A DNA stretch of 64,000 bases from CAVZGO01 sp963774935 (GTDB taxonomy: Bacteria; Chloroflexota; Anaerolineae; Anaerolineales; UBA4823). The notes beneath the pieces were generated by a model. That model did no database searches and had not been told where the DNA came from. It saw nothing but the letters and a program-made list of their open reading frames with translations. Made by a program: the position numbers and the translations under genes. Where the stretch lies: positions 372,001-436,000 of the forward strand of contig CAVZGO010000001.1 of NCBI GenBank assembly GCA_963774935.1, in the 5' to 3' direction. The stretch's first letter is position 1; each line of letters begins with the position of its first letter. This document shows, one piece after another, positions 54,647-61,353 of the stretch.

Positions 54647-55652
54647 GATATCGGCTGCGAATATTCGGAACCAGGTATTCGTCAAACGAGCGCTCAAGAT
54701 CGTATGCAGGCGCCCAACCCCAATCGCGGCGGGCATCATTGTCATTTAATCCAGCCGGCCAGCTATCCACAATACCCTGACGCTTCAGATCTGGTTCGAA
54801 TGTAATTTGCGCATCTGGGAAATCTTTAATCACCCGTTCGCGGAATTCTGCTGCTGTCAGGCTGAAACTTGTCACATTGTAGACCCGGCGAGACAGCGCG
54901 TTAGCAGGCGCTGAAGCCAGGTTTAAGAGAGCCGTAATTGCATCAGGCATAGCCATGAAGGGGATGATCGTATCCTCCCGGACAAAGCAGGCATAAGGCA
55001 AACGCTGTGCTGCTGCGTGCAGCATCTCTGGGCCATAATCGCTTGTTCCGCCGCTTGGTACGGTATAAGCACTGACCAGCCCTGGAAATCGCACACTCCG
55101 GAAATCGAGCATGACCGGGCGCTCAGCCGCTAGCTGGCGATAAGAATCACTGTAATAGACCCCCAGCAACTCACAATATAGCTTATTGCAGCCATACATG
55201 GTCTTTGGGTAATTCCACTCCCACTCACGGACACGCGGATAACGCTCTTTTGTCTCCAAATCTGGCATCCCGTAGGCTGCGATAGAGCTGGGGAAGATAA
55301 ATAGGACTGGCTCACCCCGCCATTGCGACTGTTCCGAGGCCAGCTTGAGCAATTGAAGTGTGCCTTCAACATTGACCTTATGCGCAGCTTCCGGAGTAAA
55401 TTCGGCACGCGTGGAGAGCAGTGCTGCCAGGTGGTAGATAATGGAAATTTCATACTCGCTCACCAGGCGAGCCAGCAGAGCGCTATCCAGCAAATCACCC
55501 TGGACATGGGTCACAAGCTCGTTGGTTTCTGCAGATAGCGGCCTGATATCCAATGTAATCACCTGGTGGTGCTCAAGAGCAGCCAGGCTGCGAATCAGTG
55601 CGTCACCAATTTCTCCGGCAGCGCCGGTGATAAGAATTCCTTTTTTCCGCAT
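54639..55652 (-). CDS. NAD-dependent epimerase-type protein, L-threonine 3-dehydrogenase-like
   Basis: 337 residues of extended short-chain dehydrogenase fold: ILITGAAGEIGDALIRSL (nucleotide binding, about 5-22), YHLAALLSTRAE, FPSSIAAYG and the catalytic YGCNKLYCELL (YxxxK). VRFPGLVSAYTVPSGGTSDYGPEM resembles the substrate region of epimerase-type threonine dehydrogenases, which turn L-threonine into 2-amino-3-ketobutyrate. A nucleotide-sugar epimerase is the alternative. It begins an operon that continues into the S51-like gene. Confidence 0.82.
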   Translation of the reverse strand: MRKKGILITGAAGEIGDALIRSLAALEHHQVITLDIRPLSAETNELVTHVQGDLLDSALLARLVSEYEISIIYHLAALLSTRAEFTPEAAHKVNVEGTLQLLKLASEQSQWRGEPVLFIFPSSIAAYGMPDLETKERYPRVREWEWNYPKTMYGCNKLYCELLGVYYSDSYRQLAAERPVMLDFRSVRFPGLVSAYTVPSGGTSDYGPEMLHAAAQRLPYACFVREDTIIPFMAMPDAITALLNLASAPANALSRRVYNVTSFSLTAAEFRERVIKDFPDAQITFEPDLKRQGIVDSWPAGLNDNDARRDWGWAPAYDLERSFDEYLVPNIRSRYHE

Positions 55653-55751
55653 GATGGCTCCTTGTGAGAAATTTGAACTGCTATTATGCGAACAACAGCA
55701 TAACTTAATTTTACATCAGCTTAATGAATACAGCCAAAATCATAGTAAACT

Positions 55752-56537
55752 ATGCAAATGCTACGCTCAGCCCTCCTTTTTGTTCTCGGTATATTAATAT
55801 TAGGGATAGCAGGCTGCACAACCAGCACCCCAGATACTGTATTTCCAACCGATACACCGATTCCACCAACAGACAGCCCAACCGCAACGGTTGATTGGTT
55901 TCCGGCAACGGCTACTCCAACCCACTCTTCGAGTTTTTCCTCTGCTGCCAGTCCTACGCCGATCTCAACACCAGATTATGGCAAGCTCATCTTCTCAGAT
56001 TCGTTCGAAGATCCTGCAAGCTGGAGCCTGGGTCGGACAGGTCCCGGCAGCATTGCGCTTGGGATCAACGAGCTGACCCTGGCTGTTCAATATCCCAATG
56101 GCTACTTATACAGCCTGCGAAATAGCCCTAGATTGGGTGATTTCTATCTGGAAATTACAGCCAGCCCAACCATCTGCCGGGGAGATGATGAGTACGGCCT
56201 GTTATTGCGCGTGTCACCAAGTCTTGATTTTTATCGTTTTTCATTAACCTGCGATGGCCAAACGCGCCTGGATAAATACTACCAGGGCAAGGCATCATCG
56301 CCACATGCTCTACTTTCCAGCGGACAGGTTCCACGCGGTGCCCCCAGCCAGACTCGTCTGGGAGTATTGGCACAAGGCAAGGACCTTTCTTTATACCTGA
56401 ACGGAGAACTCCAATACACGATCCACGATCCATCGCTGGCGAGTGGAAGTTTAGGCGTTTTTGCCCGCGCAGCTGGTGAAGATCCTGTGACGGTAAATTT
56501 TTCTGATTTACAGGTTTACGAGTCTCTACTACCTTAA
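55752..56537 (+). CDS. secreted lipoprotein with LamG/concanavalin-like domain
   Basis: 261 residues. A lipoprotein signal (LILGIAGC, Cys at about residue 24), a Thr/Pro/Ser-rich linker of about 50 residues, then a beta-sandwich-like domain (LIFSDSFEDPASWSLG, LYSLRNSPRLGDFYLEI, DEYGLLLRVSPSLDFYRF, LSLYLNGELQYTIHDPSLASGSLGVF) of the type found in DUF1080 and LamG-like proteins. Probably binds carbohydrate or another envelope ligand. Divergent from the epimerase gene. Confidence 0.75.
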   Translation: MQMLRSALLFVLGILILGIAGCTTSTPDTVFPTDTPIPPTDSPTATVDWFPATATPTHSSSFSSAASPTPISTPDYGKLIFSDSFEDPASWSLGRTGPGSIALGINELTLAVQYPNGYLYSLRNSPRLGDFYLEITASPTICRGDDEYGLLLRVSPSLDFYRFSLTCDGQTRLDKYYQGKASSPHALLSSGQVPRGAPSQTRLGVLAQGKDLSLYLNGELQYTIHDPSLASGSLGVFARAAGEDPVTVNFSDLQVYESLLP

Positions 56538-56651
56538 TGCATTATCTTAGTTATTTGCTGGATGCCTATTACAACTATTTGTGGAGAACTCATCATGTAT
56601 TCTCCACGCATAGAAAATTAAACCCATCTTATTAACAAATTATTGCGGATT

Positions 56652-57485
56652 ATGCGTAAACGACAGATCATCAACCGGCTTAACGACCTGGACACGAAAA
56701 CCTGGATCAAATTTCAAAAATCCTGGTTCATCCACAACCCTCCGCCACGAAAAAAGGAGGTTTTGCTTCACCCGGCAAAGTTTCCCGAATCGCTGGCACA
56801 GGAGTTTATCGAGTTCTTCACCAAGCGCGACCAGGTTGTGCTCGACCCGATGGTAGGCACAGGCAGTACCCTCATTGCTGCGCTGCGCTCTAATCGCAAC
56901 AGCTATGGGATCGAGCTTAATCCTCAATATGCAGAAATCGCCCGCCAGGAGATCCTCAAGGAGCGCCAGTCCTCAGGCGAAGTCGCCTCTGGTCTGGCAT
57001 CCATGGTAATTACCGGGGATGCATCGCATGCAATGGAACTGCTTGCTGAGCAGCAGGTTCCTCAGGTCGATTATGTCCTGACCTCGCCACCTTATTGGGA
57101 TATGCTGCATGCCCGAGGTGCGCAGGCACAAAAAGCGCGCCGAATGAACGAAAACCTTGATGTAGTTTATTCCCAGGATCCGGCAGACCTGGGTAATGTC
57201 ACCGATTACGAGCAATTCCTCACCCGACTGGGTCAGGTCTATCTGGACTTGCAGCCCATTCTTCGACCTGGTGCATACATGACGATCATTGTAAAGAATA
57301 TCAAGAAAGGCGGCCGGCTTTACCCATTGGCATGGGACCTGGCTCACCTGCTCGGTCAGGCTTACACCCTGAAGGATGAGAAATTATGGCTGCAGGATGA
57401 CATCCGGCTGGCTCCATACGGCATGGGCTCTGCCTGGGTGAGTAATACATTTCACCATTATTGTCTGCAGTTTCGCAAGGAATAA
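56652..57485 (+). CDS. orphan DNA methyltransferase (N4-cytosine/N6-adenine family)
   Basis: 277 residues from ATG 56652. Motif I DPMVGTGSTL (about 65-74) precedes motif IV TSPPYW (about 144-149), the second typical of N4-methylcytosine enzymes; the order I then IV differs from the beta class usual for that chemistry. YGIELNPQYAEIA gives the SAM-binding acidic loop. The tail with APYGMGSAWVSNTFHHYCLQF may help in target recognition. No restriction enzyme or specificity gene is near, and ssb follows after a structured leader, so a regulatory or repair-linked role is more likely than restriction. A structural-RNA methylase cannot be excluded. Confidence 0.8.
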   Translation: MRKRQIINRLNDLDTKTWIKFQKSWFIHNPPPRKKEVLLHPAKFPESLAQEFIEFFTKRDQVVLDPMVGTGSTLIAALRSNRNSYGIELNPQYAEIARQEILKERQSSGEVASGLASMVITGDASHAMELLAEQQVPQVDYVLTSPPYWDMLHARGAQAQKARRMNENLDVVYSQDPADLGNVTDYEQFLTRLGQVYLDLQPILRPGAYMTIIVKNIKKGGRLYPLAWDLAHLLGQAYTLKDEKLWLQDDIRLAPYGMGSAWVSNTFHHYCLQFRKE

Positions 57486-57505
57486 ATTTCCGGTTAAATA
57501 ATTGC

Positions 57506-57537
57506 TTTTTTTATCATAATCACTTAAAATATATTCC
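57506..57537 (+). promoter_or_regulatory. promoter of ssb
   Basis: TTGCTT, a 17-base T-rich spacer and TAAAAT, ending a few bases before the long inverted repeat of the ssb leader. Confidence 0.6.
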
Positions 57538-57542
57538 ATAGA

Positions 57543-57610
57543 ACGGTGAGCAACCCAAGTTCTTGCGCCGGGCGGTTTACGCCCGGAATCCCATATCTAT
57601 CGCTCACCGT
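57543..57610 (+). promoter_or_regulatory. structured ssb leader RNA
   Basis: ACGGTGAGC (57543-57551) pairs over nine bases with GCTCACCGT (57602-57610) and encloses an inner hairpin CCGGGCG/CGCCCGG (57568-57574 and 57580-57586) with a GTTTA loop. The element fills nearly all of the ssb 5' leader and ends just before its ribosome site, so it could bring ssb translation under control. No known motif is recognised. Confidence 0.6.
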
Positions 57611-57622
57611 AAAGGAGCCCCC

Positions 57623-58045
57623 ATGTACCACACTATCATAATTGTCGGGAATCTTGGCCGCGATCCCGAAATGCGCTATACCCCGAGCGGTCAGGCTGTG
57701 ACAAACTTCTCGGTTGCTGTGAACGATAACTATACGGCCAGCAACGGGGAGAAGGTTGAGCGCACAATATGGATACGAGTATCAACCTGGGGAAAACAGG
57801 CTGAAGTTTGTAACCAATATCTGCGCAAAGGCCGAAAAGTTCTGGTGGAAGGGCGCCTGGTGCCTGATTCAAGCACAGGCGGACCGCGCATCTGGAATCG
57901 CCAGGATGGCACCCCGGCTGCATCCTACGAAGTCTCCGCCTCGACCGTGCGTTTCCTGTCCAGCCGCAGCGATGAGGACAGTGAATTCAACGCGGGTGAA
58001 ATTGGAGCCCAGGGGATCGAGAGCGATGATCACATTCCGTTCTAA
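57623..58045 (+). CDS. ssb: single-stranded DNA-binding protein
   Basis: 140 residues; OB-fold with TIIIVGNLGRDPEMRYTPSGQAVTNFSVAV and WIRVSTWGKQAEVCNQYLRKGRKVLVEGRL in the first 95, then a short acidic tail ending DDHIPF, the docking tip for repair proteins. GGAG precedes ATG 57623. In many bacteria ssb lies between rpsF and rpsR; here neither is present. Confidence 0.95.
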   Translation: MYHTIIIVGNLGRDPEMRYTPSGQAVTNFSVAVNDNYTASNGEKVERTIWIRVSTWGKQAEVCNQYLRKGRKVLVEGRLVPDSSTGGPRIWNRQDGTPAASYEVSASTVRFLSSRSDEDSEFNAGEIGAQGIESDDHIPF

Positions 58046-58104
58046 ACTTTAAGGAGCCCGAATAACCAACAGGCCAAATTAGCTACATATCTTTACACAC
58101 ACGT

Positions 58105-58127
58105 GGAGTGCGACTTTGTCGCACTCC
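58105..58127. terminator. strong stem-loop after ssb
   Basis: GGAGTGCGAC and GTCGCACTCC form a perfect ten-base stem with a TTT loop, extended by ACACA/TGTGT on the outside. No clear T-run follows. It lies between ssb and the next transcription unit. Confidence 0.6.
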
Positions 58128-58217
58128 CGCATGTGTATCCCCACTCTTTCAAATTCTGCTTTCTCGATCTGCAATAATTTGTAAATCTAAAATAATCCCA
58201 CTACCTGGAGGTATATC

Positions 58218-58526
58218 ATGGAGACGAACCGGCCCAGTGCGCCGTCAACTCCCCCGCTTGAACTTCCCGCCAATCTGGAAATCGAATATGTGAATCTGGT
58301 ACGAATCGCTCATTCACCATCCGAGCTGATATTCGACTTTGCCCAAATGCTGCCAGCCAGTGGCCCCGCACGCATTACCTCCCGGATTGTGATGTCGCCA
58401 CTGGGCGCCAAACTGTTCCAGCGCGCGCTTGCAGATAACCTGGCAAAGTATGAATTTGCTTTTGGTGAAATTCACATCCCCGGTGATGCCAGCCTGGCTG
58501 ATCACTTATTTCGCCCCCCTCAATAA
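58218..58526 (+). CDS. DUF3467 family protein
   Basis: 102 residues with the family pattern YVNLVRIAHSPSELIFDFAQMLP and RIVMSPLGAKLFQRALADNLAKYE. Function unknown across bacteria. GGAGG lies a little upstream of ATG 58218. The stop is four bases before the translin-family start, so the pair is co-expressed. Confidence 0.85.
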   Translation: METNRPSAPSTPPLELPANLEIEYVNLVRIAHSPSELIFDFAQMLPASGPARITSRIVMSPLGAKLFQRALADNLAKYEFAFGEIHIPGDASLADHLFRPPQ

Positions 58527-58530
58527 AAAA

Positions 58531-59166
58531 ATGGAAACCCTAGAACAAATCGCCGATCGAATTCGCATCTCTTTTGATGCCCGCACATCCGCACGGGACA
58601 GCACCCTCGCTCAGGCTCGCACGCTCACCCGTCACTGCGCTAACGCCATCCGAGCTATCCATCGTGACGAACATGATCTTGCTCGTGAGCACCTGGATCT
58701 GGCTTGCTCACTGGCTGAGAGCCTGAGGACCGACCTGGCTGTTTATCCTGATTTGTATTATGCCGGTTACACCCAGGATGCTTTAAAAGAATATGCTGAA
58801 GCAAGTATCGTCCGGGCTCTCGTACAGAACAGCCAGCTTCCGACTCCGGAAGAGCTCAATCTCGAACACGCCACCTATTTACAAGGATTAGCGGAAGCTG
58901 CCGGAGAGTTACGCCGGCGGTGCATGGATATTTTACGACATGGACACTCCAGCGAGGCAGAACGCCTGTTGAATCATATGGACGATATCTATGCCATCCT
59001 GGTCACCATGGATTATCCCGATGCGATCACGGGTGGTTTACGCCGCCTGACAGATATCGTACGAGGTGTTACTGAGCGGACGCGGGGAGATATGATGATC
59101 AGTCTGCGGCAGGAAAAGCTTGAAAAGACCATGGAGAGCCTCGAGGCACGGATGAATACCGGTTAA
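58531..59166 (+). CDS. translin/TRAX family protein (COG2178)
   Basis: 211 residues, all-helical. Family features are ANAIRAIHRDEHDLAREHLD, YAGYTQDALKEYAEASIV, YLQGLAEAAGELRRRCMDILRHG and DYPDAITGGLRRLTDIVRGVTERTRGD. Eukaryotic translin and TRAX form an octameric ring (C3PO) that cuts RNA; archaeal relatives also have nuclease activity. The acidic residues of GLAEAAGELRR and EYAEA sit where catalytic acidic residues are found in TRAX, but their equivalence needs an alignment. Located between DUF3467 and the Cas4-like gene. Confidence 0.85.
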   Translation: METLEQIADRIRISFDARTSARDSTLAQARTLTRHCANAIRAIHRDEHDLAREHLDLACSLAESLRTDLAVYPDLYYAGYTQDALKEYAEASIVRALVQNSQLPTPEELNLEHATYLQGLAEAAGELRRRCMDILRHGHSSEAERLLNHMDDIYAILVTMDYPDAITGGLRRLTDIVRGVTERTRGDMMISLRQEKLEKTMESLEARMNTG

Positions 59167-59184
59167 CGGTATACTCAACCTCTC

Positions 59185-59424
59185 ATGAGAACGATTCGTG
59201 CATCGGAGATCGGCACTTTTATTTTCTGTCAGCGCGCCTGGTGGTATCAAAAAACCGGGGTCGAATCTTCGAACCAACCTGAAATGGCAAGCGGCAGCGA
59301 GCTGCATTATCGCCATGCACGTCGCGCCATGGCAACTGGCTGTATCCGTTCGCTTGGAATTGCCTTACTTTTAATAACCTTAGGTCTTGCGGTTGCAGCC
59401 CTGGTGATAATGTCGTTGGAATAA
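59185..59424 (+). CDS. N-terminal half of a Cas4-like nuclease with membrane helix
   Basis: 79 residues: IRASEIGTFIFCQRAWWYQKTG with Cys15, the first Fe-S cluster cysteine position of Cas4/AddB-type proteins, SGSELHYRHARRA, and a hydrophobic helix (about 54-78). The stop TAA is followed at once, in the same frame, by the ATG of the next ORF, which supplies the nuclease core and three further cysteines. Together they would make a 254-residue membrane-anchored Cas4-like protein. The stop may be a sequence error, a recent mutation or a true gene border. Confidence 0.7.
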   Translation: MRTIRASEIGTFIFCQRAWWYQKTGVESSNQPEMASGSELHYRHARRAMATGCIRSLGIALLLITLGLAVAALVIMSLE

Positions 59425-59946
59425 ATGATAGCCATCTGGTACTTAGTCGCATTATTATTCGTTCTCAGCCTGGCACTGCTTTGGTGGTCCAGCCGGAGAC
59501 AAAAAACCAGTGGTCTACCCGCTGGCAGGATCATCTACAGTGATAATCGCCAGTGGAGTAAAGCAGAGAAGGTGCTTTACGATCCACAACTCGGTCTGGC
59601 TGGGCGACCAGATTACCTGGTACAACAAGGAGACCGGACGATTCCGGTGGAAGTGAAGAGCGGGCAGACTCCCGAATCGCCTTATGATGCCCATATCTAT
59701 CAATTAGCTGCATACCTGCGCCTTGTGGAAGTTAATTATCCTACCCGGCCTCCATATGGAATCCTGGCTTATCCCAAGCACACGTTTGCCATTGACTATA
59801 CCGCGGAATTAGAGCAAGTCTTATCGGTTCTGGTTGAAGAAATGCGAACAGCAGACCGTCCCAAAGCGATCGACCGGTCGCACAATCAGCCCCAACGCTG
59901 CAAAGGCTGCGGCTATCGCAGCGTATGCGATCAGAAATTGGTTTGA
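59425..59946 (+). CDS. PD-(D/E)XK nuclease of the Cas4/RecB type, membrane-anchored C-terminal half
   Basis: 173 residues. An N-terminal membrane helix (about 3-22), then the nuclease core: GRPDYLV (Asp63), PVEVKSG (Glu76, Lys78), QLAAYLRL (Gln93) and the cluster motif CKGCGYRSVC (Cys159, Cys162, Cys168). The fourth cysteine is in the preceding ORF, so the 4Fe-4S cluster could only form with both parts. GGA lies about six bases before the ATG. Context: ssb, translin-family and NAD kinase genes; no CRISPR array or other cas gene in the window. Confidence 0.75.
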   Translation: MIAIWYLVALLFVLSLALLWWSSRRQKTSGLPAGRIIYSDNRQWSKAEKVLYDPQLGLAGRPDYLVQQGDRTIPVEVKSGQTPESPYDAHIYQLAAYLRLVEVNYPTRPPYGILAYPKHTFAIDYTAELEQVLSVLVEEMRTADRPKAIDRSHNQPQRCKGCGYRSVCDQKLV

Positions 59947-59967
59947 ACCTGCTATAATTGACAATCT

Positions 59968-60834
59968 ATGTCCAACCCTCCAATCCGCCGAATCGCTGTA
60001 GCCGCCCACCCTCGCCTCACCGATGCGATTGTGCAAGCCGGAGAGATTTCATCGTATCTGAAAGAGCTGGGAGCAGAAATTCAGCAAGGACTTTTGTACG
60101 ACGAACATCTTCTTAAGAGGATCAAAGCAGGTAAATTTGATGCCATGATCGCCATAGGCGGCGATGGCACCATGTTGCGGGCTGGTCACCTGTGCGGACC
60201 AAACCAGATACCAATCCTGGGTATTAATGTTGGGCGCTTCGGCTTCTTAATGGAAATTCAACAAAATCAATGGCGCAAAATTTTACCGCGTCTGATTGAG
60301 GGCGATTACTGGTTGGAAAAACGGATGATGCTGCGCGCAGAGCAATGGCGTGGCGGCGAGCTTTTGGGGCATTGGGAGCTCTTGAATGAGGTTGTAGTCA
60401 GCCGCGGGCAGATGGTGCGTCCAGTGCACCTGGTCACCAAGGTTGATGGTAGCTACTTAACCACATTTGTCGCAGATGCCATCATTGCTGCAACTGCCAC
60501 TGGTTCTACTGCCTATGCGTTGGCTGCCGGTGGACCGATCTTGTCTCCAGAGCTACGCAATATATTGCTTGTCGCGGTCGCTCCCCATCTCTCCATTGAT
60601 CGCGCCCTGGTGCTCGCCGAAGGATCTTCGGTCAGCATCAGTGTTGAGACCGACCACCAGGCAGTGCTTTCGCCCGACGGACAGGTTCCAATCGGACTGG
60701 CAGATGGCGATCGAGTAGAAGCATTCGCCAGCGAGCACAATGCTCTATTTATTCGTTTCCAGGATCCAGACTATTTTTACCGCAACCTCACCATCCACAT
60801 GAACCAAAACCCCGCGACCGGAGATCATCGATGA
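59968..60834 (+). CDS. nadK: NAD kinase
   Basis: Phosphorylates NAD to NADP. 288 residues: AIGGDGTMLRAGHLC (GGDGT motif, about 57-70), INVGRFGFLMEI, LNEVVVSRG (NE/D motif), ATATGSTAYALAAGGPI and a C-terminal beta domain. Followed by a four-base overlap (ATGA) with the zinc-ribbon gene, so translation is coupled. Confidence 0.95.
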   Translation: MSNPPIRRIAVAAHPRLTDAIVQAGEISSYLKELGAEIQQGLLYDEHLLKRIKAGKFDAMIAIGGDGTMLRAGHLCGPNQIPILGINVGRFGFLMEIQQNQWRKILPRLIEGDYWLEKRMMLRAEQWRGGELLGHWELLNEVVVSRGQMVRPVHLVTKVDGSYLTTFVADAIIAATATGSTAYALAAGGPILSPELRNILLVAVAPHLSIDRALVLAEGSSVSISVETDHQAVLSPDGQVPIGLADGDRVEAFASEHNALFIRFQDPDYFYRNLTIHMNQNPATGDHR

Positions 60835-61352
60835 GTGAAGATCCGATCATGCTGCACTGCGCCAATCACCCCGGAGTTGAAACCACCCTGCGGTGTAACC
60901 GCTGTGAGAAACCCATCTGCACCAAGTGTGCCGTCCTGACTGAAACCGGTTATCGCTGCCGGGAGTGTGTACGGGGACAACAAAAATTATTTGAAACAGC
61001 GCAATGGTTCGATTACCCCTTGGTATTTCTCGTCGCTGGCGGATTGTCATTTTTTGGCAGCTTACTGGTGACCCGCATTGGCTTCTTTACAATATTGCTG
61101 GCGCCAGCTGCTGGCTTTGTGATTGCAGAGCTCTCCCGGCTGGTGACCCAGCGCCGCCGGAGTAAGCGCTTGTTCCAGTTTACTGCCCTGGCCTCAATAC
61201 TGGGAGCAGCCCCAATTGTGCTGATTACCTTAGCAGGCATTTTATTTTCCGGCTCCCTCAATAGCTGGCTTGGCATGCTATGGCTGGGGATCTATCTTTT
61301 CACCGTCCCTTCCACGGTATACACTCGGCTTCGTGGAATAAACATTCGCTGA
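60831..61352 (+). CDS. B-box-type zinc-ribbon membrane protein
   Basis: 173 residues. The N-terminal zinc-binding part is HCANHPGVETTLRCNRCEKPICTKCAVLTETGYRCRECV within about 9-48, rich in Cys/His pairs, followed by about four membrane helices (about 62-82, 84-104, 118-138 and 143-163). Such zinc-finger membrane proteins occur next to rhomboid-like genes in several phyla and have no known job. It overlaps nadK by four bases and ends just before recN. Confidence 0.75.
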   Translation: MSEDPIMLHCANHPGVETTLRCNRCEKPICTKCAVLTETGYRCRECVRGQQKLFETAQWFDYPLVFLVAGGLSFFGSLLVTRIGFFTILLAPAAGFVIAELSRLVTQRRRSKRLFQFTALASILGAAPIVLITLAGILFSGSLNSWLGMLWLGIYLFTVPSTVYTRLRGINIR

Positions 61353-61353
61353 T

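Noticed and set aside
57543..57610. The S6:S18 ribosomal-protein binding motif in the ssb leader
   Set aside because: rpsF and rpsR are absent and I could not find the CCG bulge arrangement of that motif.
59185..59946. Part of a CRISPR-Cas locus
   Set aside because: No repeats with regular spacers and no cas1, cas2 or effector gene occur in the window; Cas4-like nucleases also exist outside CRISPR.
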